Source: an uncultured Helicobacter sp.
Lineage (GTDB): Bacteria; Campylobacterota; Campylobacteria; Campylobacterales; Helicobacteraceae
Direction: 5' to 3'
DNA: 64,000 nucleotides
Assembly: GCF_947367035.1 (NCBI RefSeq)
Contig: NZ_CANBCA010000003.1
Coordinates: 1-64,000, forward strand
Below, in pieces: positions 18,136-26,833 of the stretch. The stretch's first letter is position 1. Each line of letters starts with the position of its first letter. Made by a program: the position numbers and the translations under genes. The notes beneath the pieces were generated by a model, which was given only the letters and a program-made list of their open reading frames with translations, did not search any database and was not told where the DNA came from.

Positions 18136-19638
18136 TTATCCTTTTTTGTGTAATTTTTGAGGCTTTAAAGCAGGAAATAAAATCACATCTTTGATAGTTG
18201 TATTTCCTGTTAATAACATCACTAATCGGTCAATTCCTATGCCCTCTCCAGCAGTTGGTGGCATACCATAAGAAAGGGCTGTGATATAATCTTCGTCCAT
18301 ATATTGCGCTTCTTCATCACCTGCTTCTTTTGCTCTAACCTGTTCTTTAAAACGTTCCAATTGATCTAATGGGTCGTTTAACTCACTAAAACCATTGGCA
18401 ATTTCACTCCCTCCGATAAATAATTCAAAGCGATCAGCAATTTCTGGATTCTTATCACTTCGTCTAGCAAGAGGGCTAATCGCAATGGGAAAATCTGTGA
18501 TAAAAGTTGGATTAATTAATTTTTCCTCCACAAAGGCTTCAAAGGCTTCATTTTGTAACTTTCCTAATTCTAACTTGGATTCTAATTTTACATTATTCCT
18601 TATAAGATATTCATAGAGTTTATCTGTATCATTTACTATTTCACGCGGGATTTTCCCAATCTCCACTAAGGCATCTATATAAGTGATTTCTCTAAAATTA
18701 TCAAAATGAATTTCCTGGTTATTAAAAGATAAAGTTTTAGGCAAATCCATTGCTTCTAGTAAATACCTCAATAATTCTTGTGTAATTTTAATTAAATCCT
18801 TGTAATCTTTATATGCCCAATAAAACTCAATCATTGTAAATTCTGGATTATGGGAATAATCCATTCCTTCATTGCGAAAGTTACGATTAATTTCAAAAAT
18901 TGCTTCAAACCCCCCAACTACCAGTCGCTTTAAATAAAGTTCTGGTGCGATTCTTAAATACCGCTCTACATTTAAGGCATTATGATAAGTAACAAAAGGT
19001 TTTGCATTCGCTCCACCGGGAATTGGGTGCATCATTGGTGTTTCAACTTCCAAAAAACCTTTTTGCTCAAAAAACTTTCTAACACTTGAAACAATTTTAG
19101 AACGTAATATAAAACTATCACGCACTTCCTTATTCATAATTAAATCTAAATAACGTTGTCTATAACGCAATTCAATATCCACTAATCCGTGATATTTTTC
19201 TGGTAGGGGGCTAATAGCTTTTGTTAAAAGCTTAAATTCTAAAGCGTGCAAACTTAATTCGCCCGTTTTTGTTACAAAAGGAAACCCTTTTGCCATTATA
19301 ATATCGCCTACTTCCACATATTTTTTAAACACATTAAAAGAATCGTTCAATTCATTTTTGGAGAGATACACTTGCAAGATTCCACTTACATCTTCTACTT
19401 TAATAAATGCCGCTTTGCCCATAAGTCTGATAAATTTAATGCGCCCCGCAATTTGTGCCAATTTACTTTCATCTTTTTGCTTGCCCTCTGGTAATTGCTT
19501 TAGAAAATCATAAGTTTGCAAAAACTCTTGTACGCACAACTCCTTTAGAATCCCATTAATATAAGGATTAATGCCCATTTCGCGTAGTGCATTAGCCTTT
19601 GCAATTCTGCCTAACACATAGGCATCGTTTTCAAACAT
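18136..19638 (-). CDS. lysS: Lysyl-tRNA synthetase (class II)
   Basis: This enzyme charges tRNA-Lys. The 500 residues comprise an N-terminal OB-fold anticodon-binding domain (about 60-145) and a class II catalytic core with motif 2 in [23 protein letters not shown] (about 258-280) and motif 3 in [13 protein letters not shown] near 473. Length and motifs are complete. It lies 14 bases after cvpA. Confidence 0.97.
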   Translation of the reverse strand: MFENDAYVLGRIAKANALREMGINPYINGILKELCVQEFLQTYDFLKQLPEGKQKDESKLAQIAGRIKFIRLMGKAAFIKVEDVSGILQVYLSKNELNDSFNVFKKYVEVGDIIMAKGFPFVTKTGELSLHALEFKLLTKAISPLPEKYHGLVDIELRYRQRYLDLIMNKEVRDSFILRSKIVSSVRKFFEQKGFLEVETPMMHPIPGGANAKPFVTYHNALNVERYLRIAPELYLKRLVVGGFEAIFEINRNFRNEGMDYSHNPEFTMIEFYWAYKDYKDLIKITQELLRYLLEAMDLPKTLSFNNQEIHFDNFREITYIDALVEIGKIPREIVNDTDKLYEYLIRNNVKLESKLELGKLQNEAFEAFVEEKLINPTFITDFPIAISPLARRSDKNPEIADRFELFIGGSEIANGFSELNDPLDQLERFKEQVRAKEAGDEEAQYMDEDYITALSYGMPPTAGEGIGIDRLVMLLTGNTTIKDVILFPALKPQKLHKKG

Positions 19639-19652
19639 TTGTTTCCTTTTAA

Positions 19653-20189
19653 TTAAAAAATATTTTTCTGTAAATCATCAATTTTGGGTGCATTGCTTTG
19701 CACAACATCTAGCTTAATCACCGCCGCTCCTGTATCACGCAACATTGGGTAAAGATAACTTTCTTGTGTGTATTTTTCAATCAAGCTTTTAGCAAATTGA
19801 ATATTGGTTAAAGTAGCAATTAAAATTGCAAAAATCATAAAAACCTTTAATCCGCCAAAACAAAATCCCAAAATACGATTTAGCCCACCCAATGCACTTA
19901 AATGAACCAATCTTTGTATAACTTCTGCTAAAATTAATGCGATACCCCAAATCAATGCCAATAAGACCAAAAATCCAATGAGTGAAATAGCAGAGGGATT
20001 TTGGAAAGAATAAAGATTCGCACTAATCCATTCTCCCATAGTATCTCCATACACTGAAGCGCCATACACACCACCTACGATTCCAATCAATCCAAAAAAT
20101 TCACGCACAAAACCATTCAAAATACCCCGAATCGCCAAAATCAAAATTAAAGCACCCACCACTAAATCAAACAAACTAAAATCACTCAT
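19653..20189 (-). CDS. cvpA: CvpA family membrane protein
   Basis: This is a polytopic inner-membrane protein of the colicin V production protein family. The 178 residues hold four hydrophobic segments (about 8-25, 30-46, 64-86, 100-122), with the family's [29 protein letters not shown]-terminal block and a polar C-terminal tail. CvpA is linked to envelope homeostasis in other bacteria, but its biochemical role is unclear. It is first gene of the lysS-glyA transcript and is divergent from yajQ. Confidence 0.88.
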   Translation of the reverse strand: MSDFSLFDLVVGALILILAIRGILNGFVREFFGLIGIVGGVYGASVYGDTMGEWISANLYSFQNPSAISLIGFLVLLALIWGIALILAEVIQRLVHLSALGGLNRILGFCFGGLKVFMIFAILIATLTNIQFAKSLIEKYTQESYLYPMLRDTGAAVIKLDVVQSNAPKIDDLQKNIF

Positions 20190-20311
20190 TGCAAACCTTA
20201 AATAAAAACTTTAATAAAAATGCGTATTTTACACAAAAGAAACCTAAAAACATTTTATGTTAAAATAAATTGTAACAAATTTAATAAAATTTTACATTTC
20301 AAGGAATCGTA

Positions 20312-20815
20312 ATGGCAACCAAAGAACATCATTTTGATATTTCAGCTAAAGTGGAGATTCAAGAGTTCAAAAATGCACTAGAGCAAGCAAAAAAAGAAAT
20401 TGAAAATCGCTTTGATTTTAAAGACGACAAAGCCAAAGAGTTAAGCTTTAATGAAAAAGATAAAACTTTAACAATCCTAGCAACAAGCCATAATAAAGCA
20501 AAATCTATCAAGGATATTTTAGATTCTAAACTGATTAAACGCAACCTTTCTTTAAAAGTTTTAAGAGAGCAAAGTATAGAATCTGCAAGTGGCGGCAATA
20601 CAAAAGCAACTTATAAATTAAATGATGTTCTAGATGATAAAAATATTAAAACTATCAATGCAACGATTAAAAATGAGAAATTCAAGGTTAGCACACAAAT
20701 TTTAGGTAATGAAATTCGTATCAAAGCTAAGGATATTGATGAATTGCAAAAGGTTATTGCACATTTGCGCAAAATAGAATTGGAAGTTTCTTTAAGCTTT
20801 GGAAATTTTTCTTAA
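20312..20815 (+). CDS. YajQ family nucleotide-binding protein (DUF520)
   Basis: The 167-residue soluble protein has the two tandem ferredoxin-like halves of the YajQ family. Family blocks are HHFDISAKVEIQEFKNALEQA at the N-terminus, NRFDFKDDKA near 32, SHNKAKSIKDILDSKLIKR, and the terminal RKIELEVSLSFGNF. Relatives bind cyclic di-GMP or tRNA/GTP; which applies here is unknown. AAGGA precedes ATG 20312. It is probably co-transcribed with lnt, which starts 14 bases later. Confidence 0.92.
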   Translation: MATKEHHFDISAKVEIQEFKNALEQAKKEIENRFDFKDDKAKELSFNEKDKTLTILATSHNKAKSIKDILDSKLIKRNLSLKVLREQSIESASGGNTKATYKLNDVLDDKNIKTINATIKNEKFKVSTQILGNEIRIKAKDIDELQKVIAHLRKIELEVSLSFGNFS

Positions 20816-20829
20816 GAAATTTTAAAATT

Positions 20830-22173
20830 ATGGAATCTCCAAAAACAAAACAACTGCAAAATACTAGCTTCAAATCATCTTTAAAAATGCTTTTTTTAAG
20901 CTCCGCAATTCCACAAAATAAATTCTTTGCTTCACTTACTGGCACTCTGTGTGCATTCTTCTTTAGTGCATTTATCTACTTGGAGCATTTTTTAGGAAAT
21001 TTTAATTTTCCAATTTTTTCTACGCTCTGTGCCATTATTGGAATCTTTTTATATTTTAAACTCTCGCGCTTTGGTGCGTTTATCTGTGGCGCATTAATTG
21101 GGATTCTGTGGTTTTATTGGGTTGGCTTTAGCTTTAGATTTTATAATTTAACTTTCTTGATTCCACTTGTTTGGATTGTATTTATTCTTATCTATGGTGG
21201 GCTTTTTTATGTTTTTTGTTTTTTTAAAAACCCTATCTATCGTATTATTTCACTCACACTTTCTTCTTTTATCCACCCCTTTGGTTTTAATTGGTTTATT
21301 TTAGAATCTATCTTAACAAAAAGCTATTTCTTTCCTTCTAAATTTACATTTTTTTTACTTTTAATTGGAGTTTTAATCTTTAGTTTAACCTTGTCAAGAA
21401 AACTTTATAAAACCAGCATAATTTGGCTAATGTTATTTTGTTTTTCTCTAGCATTGCCCTATTATATCAAGAATCCAAATTCCACCACATTAGAATCACA
21501 AAATGATTCCAAGCTAAAAATCAAAACCTTAAGCCTTGACATTCCACAAAATATTCGTTGGGACTCCAAACACCTCCACCAAATTATTGAACAAAATTAT
21601 CAGCAAATCGCAGAGGCAAAAGCACAACATTATGATTTAGTGATTCTACCTGAAACTGCTTTCCCCCTTGCATTAAATCTCTATCCAAACTTAATAGAAT
21701 CCCTAAAAGTTGCAAGCCAAGAAATTACAATTCTTACAGGTGCAATTTATCAAGAAAACAAGCACACTTTTAATAGTGCTTATTTGTTTCAAAATGGAGA
21801 GATGAAAGTCTTTCATAAATTGATTTTAGTGCCATTTGGAGAGAAAATTCCATTGCCTAGTTTTTTAGCCCATTGGGTCAATCAAAAATTCTTTAAAGGC
21901 GCAAGTGATTTTGACGCTACAATATTTAAAGCACCAAATTTTGCACTGATTGGTAATGGAAGGTTCCAAATTGCTATTTGCTATGAAGCAACACGCGAAG
22001 AGTTTTACCAAAATTTCCCACAAAACCTTATTGCCATTAGCAACAATGCGTGGTTTTCTCCAAGCATTGAGCCCACTTTACAAAAGCTTTTAATGTTGTA
22101 TTTTGCCAAAAATTATAACACAACTATTTTTCACTCCAGCAATGCTTCACCTAACTTCATCTTAACACCTTAA
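20830..22173 (+). CDS. lnt: Apolipoprotein N-acyltransferase
   Basis: Lnt adds the third acyl chain to the N-terminus of lipoproteins in the inner membrane. The 447 residues have six to seven N-terminal membrane segments (about 35-210) and then a nitrilase-like periplasmic domain. The catalytic triad is visible: Glu in VILPETAFP, Lys in LVPFGEKIPLP, and Cys in FQIAICYEATREE. The protein stops after HSSNASPNFILTP, without the final membrane helix of longer homologues. The compact Helicobacter forms are short too, so this may be natural. It has the same neighbourhood as HP0180. Confidence 0.92.
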   Translation: MESPKTKQLQNTSFKSSLKMLFLSSAIPQNKFFASLTGTLCAFFFSAFIYLEHFLGNFNFPIFSTLCAIIGIFLYFKLSRFGAFICGALIGILWFYWVGFSFRFYNLTFLIPLVWIVFILIYGGLFYVFCFFKNPIYRIISLTLSSFIHPFGFNWFILESILTKSYFFPSKFTFFLLLIGVLIFSLTLSRKLYKTSIIWLMLFCFSLALPYYIKNPNSTTLESQNDSKLKIKTLSLDIPQNIRWDSKHLHQIIEQNYQQIAEAKAQHYDLVILPETAFPLALNLYPNLIESLKVASQEITILTGAIYQENKHTFNSAYLFQNGEMKVFHKLILVPFGEKIPLPSFLAHWVNQKFFKGASDFDATIFKAPNFALIGNGRFQIAICYEATREEFYQNFPQNLIAISNNAWFSPSIEPTLQKLLMLYFAKNYNTTIFHSSNASPNFILTP

Positions 22174-22256
22174 AAACTTGAATGTAAATTTTGCGTTAAA
22201 ACCACCAATCTTTAAAATCAAATCCTATTCCTATTCATTTTTCAAGGGGTTTCTTA

Positions 22257-22371
22257 TGAAAACAAGGTTTTACTTCCGAATTTAAAGACAAAAATGCAGA
22301 GGAACTTACAGAAAAATTTATGGTTTATTCTTTGGGACGAAAGTTTAGACCAAACCATTGAAGAAATATAA
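22257..22371 (+). pseudogene. Possible coding remnant, function unknown
   Basis: The gap between lnt and the tRNA-Leu gene (22174-22520) has no proper gene. One frame over 22260-22358 reads through 33 codons (with NAEELTEKFMVYSLGRKF) but has no early start. A second frame gives ATG 22294 to TAA 22371, 25 codons ending LDQTIEEI. The two frames could be parts of one decayed gene joined by a frameshift. The composition is gene-like but the match to any family is too weak to name. Confidence that this was ever a gene is low. Confidence 0.25.
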
Positions 22372-22373
22372 TT

Positions 22374-22393
22374 GCATAAATTATAATTTATGC
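22374..22393. repeat. Perfect 20-base palindrome
   Basis: GCATAAATTATAATTTATGC is self-complementary over its full length and begins two bases after the stop of the 25-codon frame. It could be a protein-binding operator or a remnant of an element end. It lies about 130 bases downstream of the 3' end of the leftward tRNA gene. No second copy was seen in the window. Confidence 0.5.
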
Positions 22394-22520
22394 CTAGATA
22401 GTATTGATATCAAAAAGAAAGGATATATCACAAGAATAACACAAAGACAATAAAAGATTAAAGTAAAAACCCCGAATCTTAAATTCCAATGATATATGGA
22501 TTAAGAGGTAAAAAACGCAA

Positions 22521-22607
22521 TGGTGCCGAGGGTCGGAATCGAACCGACACGGGGTTGCCCCCACCAGATTTTGAGTCTGGCGCGTCTACCAATTTCACCA
22601 CCCCGGC
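22521..22607 (-). tRNA. tRNA-Leu (anticodon CAA)
   Basis: The minus strand folds as an 87-base tRNA with the CCA end encoded. The acceptor stem is GCCGGGG with CCTCGGC (one G-U pair). The anticodon stem-loop is CCAGA-CTCAAAA-TCTGG, giving anticodon CAA, which reads the leucine codon UUG. The T arm contains GGTTCGATTCC. The long variable arm (TGGGGGCAACCCCG region) marks a class II tRNA, as expected for leucine. A short T-run follows the 3' end. Confidence 0.95.
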
Positions 22608-22623
22608 AAAATTAAAAAGGTAA

Positions 22624-22629
22624 ATTATA
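22624..22629 (-). promoter_or_regulatory. -10 box of tRNA-Leu
   Basis: A perfect TATAAT on the minus strand lies 17 bases before the mature tRNA 5' end, predicting a start near 22617 and a short leader removed by RNase P. Confidence 0.5.
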
Positions 22630-22762
22630 TAGAATACTGACAAAATTTCAGCTTAAAATCTCTAAATTCAAAAGCTTTCTTTTAAGTTTCTGTTTATTTC
22701 TTACATTTTATTAAGAATCAGACCAAAAATATTCAATGTGATTCTTCCTTTTAATATTTGTT

Positions 22763-23143
22763 TTATGATTTCAAAATTTCATCTAGTGTGCTTTGCACAT
22801 CTCCACTATAAAAGATTTTTTCTGCGTTTTTTTCCCCTTGTAGGACTGCTGGAATTGTATCTTGTTTGTTAATTTCTTCACGCATTGCCTCTAATTCTGT
22901 GCTATGATAAGCATAAATCATTTGTGCGAGAATAACACCCTCAAGTCTTTCAATGCGCTTTACAATCTTAATTTCTTCCTCAATACTTTGCGATTCCAAA
23001 GTTACGATGATTTTACCACTTGCATCCTGATAATGACATTCTGCACCACTTATCATATTAATCTTCTTCCAAAGAGATTCCATATCCTGTGGGACACACA
23101 GCACAACAAGACTTGAAACATTAAAATCCTCTTGCATTTCCAT
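22763..23143 (-). CDS. napD: Periplasmic nitrate reductase chaperone NapD
   Basis: NapD binds the Tat signal peptide of NapA and helps insertion of its cofactor before export. The 126-residue cytoplasmic protein has the NapD ferredoxin-like fold: FNVSSLVVLCVPQDMESLWKKI at the N-terminus, then GKIIVTLESQSIEEEI and a GVILAQMIYAYHS strand. It carries a C-terminal extension of about 35 residues beyond compact homologues. It is the last gene of napAGHBFLD, two bases after napL. Confidence 0.9.
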   Translation of the reverse strand: MEMQEDFNVSSLVVLCVPQDMESLWKKINMISGAECHYQDASGKIIVTLESQSIEEEIKIVKRIERLEGVILAQMIYAYHSTELEAMREEINKQDTIPAVLQGEKNAEKIFYSGDVQSTLDEILKS

Positions 23144-23145
23144 TT

Positions 23146-24171
23146 TTACTCCTTAAGATTCCAAATCAAAATATTCTTACCATCTTCGCTACTAATCAAA
23201 TGAGAATCTGTGAAAATAATATTGTTCAATAAACTCATATGCCCACTTAAAAGTGCTACTTCTTGTTTATCCACAATTTGAAAAATACTAATTTCGCTTT
23301 GTTCATTTTGCATATAAGCCCCCAAAGTAGAATCTTTATTCAAACCCACACTATATACCAAGAAATTTGCGCTAATCCCGTAAGATTCCACTACATTTGT
23401 CTGTAAATTTAGCCGATACACACCAGCTTTTCTATCTTGTCCTGCGGTAATAAAAGTCATTATATCGCCTACTTTAGCTAACTTCACTTGATAAACATTG
23501 TCTCTATTTTCACCCTCCATCTCTACTAACACCTCTCCGCTCTCTATGTCGCCAAAATACAAAATTCCAGACTCACACGCTACTACATAATTTCTATTTT
23601 CAAGCTCTAATGCAAAATCTGAAAAAGAAGCTTCGGAGAGTTGCTTGCGATAAAGAATCTGATTTTTGTTTAAATCATACAGCATAATCTCATTACTCGC
23701 AAGCCCCAAAAAAATCTGTGTTTCATTCACAAAAGTCGCCTTTTTAATATTTAATGACTCAATATTTGGCAAATTCTTAAGTTTTCCCTGTGAAAGTAAA
23801 AAAAGATTTTTACTTCCATAATTCCCTTCACTATGAATAAGAATCTTATCTTCAAATTTATCTACACTATACACTTTGGGTGCGTAAGATTCTGTATAAA
23901 AATTTGCAATATTAGGGAGTTTGATTATCCGCTTTAGAGACTTTTCATACAATGTTAGTTCTAAAACTTCCCCAAAATCTGTGCCAATAAGCAAAGAATT
24001 TCCTACTAAGTTAGTAACAACAATATTGTTTTCTAATACAATCTTTTCTTTTTGCTTTCCTGCTTTAACTTCTTTTGTTTTTACTATATCTTGCAATTCT
24101 ATACTTTGTGCATATAAAGATAGAAAAATTACAAATAAAGCAATTCTAATTCTCTTTAATCTAGTCATCAT
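23146..24171 (-). CDS. napL: Nap accessory WD40-like periplasmic protein NapL
   Basis: NapL is an accessory protein of epsilonproteobacterial nap operons whose precise role is undefined. The 341 residues begin with a Sec-type signal (RIALFVIFLSLYAQS). The rest looks like a beta-propeller of degenerate WD40 repeats, for example NFLVYSVGLNKDSTLGAYMQNE and the terminal GHMSLLNNIIFTDSHLISSEDGKNILIWNL. Its place between napF and napD matches Wolinella succinogenes. Confidence 0.88.
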   Translation of the reverse strand: MMTRLKRIRIALFVIFLSLYAQSIELQDIVKTKEVKAGKQKEKIVLENNIVVTNLVGNSLLIGTDFGEVLELTLYEKSLKRIIKLPNIANFYTESYAPKVYSVDKFEDKILIHSEGNYGSKNLFLLSQGKLKNLPNIESLNIKKATFVNETQIFLGLASNEIMLYDLNKNQILYRKQLSEASFSDFALELENRNYVVACESGILYFGDIESGEVLVEMEGENRDNVYQVKLAKVGDIMTFITAGQDRKAGVYRLNLQTNVVESYGISANFLVYSVGLNKDSTLGAYMQNEQSEISIFQIVDKQEVALLSGHMSLLNNIIFTDSHLISSEDGKNILIWNLKE

Positions 24172-24177
24172 TCTTCC

Positions 24178-24729
24178 TTACTTATCTTCATAAGATTCTA
24201 ATATAATTGCTTGAGTGGGGCAAGCTCCTACACACTCACCACAACCAATGCAATTTTTTTGAATTTCTGGATAAAATAACCCTGCAAAAACAATGGCATT
24301 TTCTTTTCCTAATACACTATGACAAATATCTTTGCAAGTGTAACACAAAGTTTTTTGATAAGCCAAACACTCTAGCTCATTAATTTTTACAATAAAATTC
24401 CAATGAGGATTCTGTATTTTTGCAAGTTGCTCTTCTAATACATTCTTTTGACAAGATCTTGCACATTCTCCACACAACTTACAACCACTCTTTTCAAAGT
24501 CTATATAGACTGCATTATCCGTTACTTTTAGGATTCCGCTTTTGTTTTCTTTATTATAAATTTCCTTACAAACCTGCACACAAGGGGTTTGTCTGTCTTG
24601 AGATTCCGCAATACATTGCACACAAAATTTAGAAAAAAGAAAACGATTAGAATTATAAGGTGGAAAGGGCAAAAAGCCCTTTGATTTTGGCTTTAAGAAG
24701 GTTGTAAAAAACTCCCTACGATTTGCCAC
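24178..24729 (-). CDS. napF: Ferredoxin-type protein NapF
   Basis: NapF is a cytoplasmic iron-sulfur protein that assists NapA maturation. The 183 residues carry an N-terminal FCVQCIAESQ...CVQVC cluster motif, CKLCGECARSC (about 92-102), a shorter CYTCKDICHS motif and a C-terminal CIGCGECVGACP. Its GTG start overlaps the napB stop by one base (TAGTG), so the two genes are coupled. It has an arginine-rich N-terminus (ANRREFF) but no hydrophobic export signal. Confidence 0.9.
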   Translation of the reverse strand: MANRREFFTTFLKPKSKGFLPFPPYNSNRFLFSKFCVQCIAESQDRQTPCVQVCKEIYNKENKSGILKVTDNAVYIDFEKSGCKLCGECARSCQKNVLEEQLAKIQNPHWNFIVKINELECLAYQKTLCYTCKDICHSVLGKENAIVFAGLFYPEIQKNCIGCGECVGACPTQAIILESYEDK

Positions 24730-25256
24730 TAATTCACACCTTCATTAACAATATCCAACAGATTGGACTTTGTGTTACCATTTTCTTGACGAAAGTCTGG
24801 TGCAAATTTATTCACAACCAATGGTGCTGCATCTACTTGTGTAGCGTGGCAAATCATACAATTAAACCGATTTTCATCCATTTGTCCTTGCAAACTTGCT
24901 TTTTTGCGAAAATCATAAAAATGCGATTTTGGCATAGGTGTTGCTTTCACCGCCTCTGCAACTTCAGGTAAATGGCAAGTTGTGCAACTATTATTTTCTT
25001 TTGTAATAGGCAACATATCCTCCACAGAATGTGAAATCATAGGTGGAGCATTTTCAAATGCCCTATCAATCAACACAGACTCTCCTGCTACTTTGCCATT
25101 GTAATCAAATTTTTCAATCTTTGCATTTTCACTAAACAAAGTGCTTTTACGCAAACCAATTTCATTTTCACTATAACCAACACCACTTTGACAACCAAGA
25201 GTTATAAGCCCAATTACTGCTACACTTATAACTAACATAATTTTATTAAATTTCAT
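24729..25256 (-). CDS. napB: Periplasmic nitrate reductase, diheme cytochrome c subunit NapB
   Basis: NapB passes electrons to NapA in the periplasm. The 175 residues start with a hydrophobic export signal ending near GLITLGC. Two heme-binding motifs follow, CTTCH (about 94-98) and CMICH (about 136-140). The axial-ligand region HSVEDMLPIT and the MPKSHFYDFR stretch match the family. The start overlaps the napH stop by four bases (ATGA). Confidence 0.95.
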   Translation of the reverse strand: MKFNKIMLVISVAVIGLITLGCQSGVGYSENEIGLRKSTLFSENAKIEKFDYNGKVAGESVLIDRAFENAPPMISHSVEDMLPITKENNSCTTCHLPEVAEAVKATPMPKSHFYDFRKKASLQGQMDENRFNCMICHATQVDAAPLVVNKFAPDFRQENGNTKSNLLDIVNEGVN

Positions 25257-26059
25257 TTTTTCTCCTTTTTAAATTCCAAGAGATTAAAACTTAGCGCATT
25301 ATCCCCGCAAACTTCAATGCAACGTCCGCAACGCGTGCATTCACCGCTATTAATCGTGCCACTTTCCTTTCCAATGATTCCTAAAACCTGCTTTTGAGGA
25401 CAGATTTTTTTGCACTCCAAACAATGTGTGCAAGATTCCAAATCATATTTAACTTTCAAAATTGCAAAATGACTAATGAGGGAATAAAACGCACCCAAAG
25501 GGCAAATATACCCACAAAATGCGTGATTTGCTACAAATAAATCTAGCAAAAACACCACCAACACAGATAAAAATCCAAACCCAAGACCAAAAATGATTCC
25601 ACGATGCAACATTGCAATCGGGCTAATGGCTTCAAATGCTGCGATTCCAAACAATAAAGACAACAACAAACCCAAAAATAAAAGCACATACCGCAAAGAG
25701 TTTTTCAAGTAAATCAGACTCCCAAGTGCTTCTAAACCTAAAATACGGCGCAAAAAGGAAGCGAAATCAGTTACAAGGTTGATTGGACAGACATACGCAC
25801 AATAGGCACGCCCAACAAGCAAACCATAAAACAAAAGAATCAATAAAGCACCCACAAACGCATTTGCACCTACGATTCCACCTGCACACAATAACTGCAA
25901 TATCGCATAAGGGTCGCTTAATGGAATCACACCAAACACAAGTGAGGAGCTAAGATTGCCTTGCAAAATCTTAAAGCTTGTATAATTTCCCAATACATAC
26001 AAGACCAAAAGCCCTATTTGAATGACTCTGCGCATTAATAAATATCGGTATTTTTCCAT
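25253..26059 (-). CDS. napH: Quinol dehydrogenase membrane component NapH
   Basis: NapH is an integral iron-sulfur protein that with NapG oxidises menaquinol for nitrate reduction, replacing NapC. The 268 residues form about four membrane helices with two cytoplasmic C-x3-CP motifs (CAYVCPINL near 88 and CGYICPLGA near 177). C-terminal ferredoxin-like motifs follow: CTHCLECKKICP and CTRCGRCIEVC. One-base overlap with napG (TAATG) indicates coupling. Confidence 0.95.
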   Translation of the reverse strand: MEKYRYLLMRRVIQIGLLVLYVLGNYTSFKILQGNLSSSLVFGVIPLSDPYAILQLLCAGGIVGANAFVGALLILLFYGLLVGRAYCAYVCPINLVTDFASFLRRILGLEALGSLIYLKNSLRYVLLFLGLLLSLLFGIAAFEAISPIAMLHRGIIFGLGFGFLSVLVVFLLDLFVANHAFCGYICPLGAFYSLISHFAILKVKYDLESCTHCLECKKICPQKQVLGIIGKESGTINSGECTRCGRCIEVCGDNALSFNLLEFKKEKK

Positions 26060-26832
26060 TATAAATCTCCGCTATTTAAATAATCTTGCACTTTAGAATC
26101 CAAATTGTGTTTTAAATCTCTACTTTCAACTTCTCGCAAACGCATTTCATCTTCTGCTTCCCAACCTTTAATATAATTTGCTCCTACTTTACCAAGTGCT
26201 ATTTCACGTGGCAACACGATAATCGCCGCTTTCTCTGTGATACAAGCCTTTTCGCATTTACCGCAACCCGTGCAAACTTCACTCTCCACAACAGGCAAAA
26301 GATAGGAATGCTTCCCTGTGCGTTCGTTGCGCTTCAACTCTAGCTTAATGGCTTCGCCCAAAAGCGGACAAGCACGATAACAAGCATCGCATTGGATTCC
26401 CCAATATGCCACACAATGTTCCTTATCCACAACGGCAACGCCCATTTTCGCGAGGTTAATATCAAGCCCTTCTGCATTAGAGACTAATTTAGAATCCAAC
26501 GCGTCCGTTGGGCAAATCGGCACACAAGGAATATCCTCACACATTTCACACGGAATCCCTCTAGGCTCAAAATAAGGTGTGCCTATGGGATTCCCGCTTC
26601 CAGCGTCTGCGAGTTTTAAGGTATCAAAAGGACAAGCCTCCACGCACAAACCACATTTAATGCAAGTTTTTAAAAATTCTTTTTCACTTAAAGCTCCCGG
26701 CGGTCTTAGGATAAGAGAGTTTGCCTTGCCCTCTTGCAAAAACGCACCCCAAACCAAACCACCAAGCCCTACAAGTGCAATTGCTTGTGCGCCACTTAGT
26801 AGAAATTTACGCCGATTGGTATTTTGTTGCAT
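26059..26832 (-). CDS. napG: Quinol dehydrogenase ferredoxin subunit NapG
   Basis: NapG is the periplasmic four-cluster ferredoxin that receives electrons from NapH and passes them to NapB/NapA. The 257 residues start with a Tat signal (NRRKFLLSGAQAIALVGLGG). Cysteine clusters follow at CIKCGLCVEACP, CEMCEDIPCVPICP, CDACYRACP and CTGCGKCEKAC. It lies one base after the napA stop in the operon. Confidence 0.95.
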   Translation of the reverse strand: MQQNTNRRKFLLSGAQAIALVGLGGLVWGAFLQEGKANSLILRPPGALSEKEFLKTCIKCGLCVEACPFDTLKLADAGSGNPIGTPYFEPRGIPCEMCEDIPCVPICPTDALDSKLVSNAEGLDINLAKMGVAVVDKEHCVAYWGIQCDACYRACPLLGEAIKLELKRNERTGKHSYLLPVVESEVCTGCGKCEKACITEKAAIIVLPREIALGKVGANYIKGWEAEDEMRLREVESRDLKHNLDSKVQDYLNSGDL

Positions 26833-26833
26833 T

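Noticed and set aside
20830-22173. Lnt as a truncated pseudogene
   Set aside because: All three catalytic residues and the membrane domain are present, and compact Lnt proteins are normal in Helicobacter.
22260-22358. Resemblance of the 33-codon frame to a YALGR-type C-terminal motif of large cytochrome-like proteins
   Set aside because: Only a few residues agree and such proteins are not expected here; treated as unassigned.
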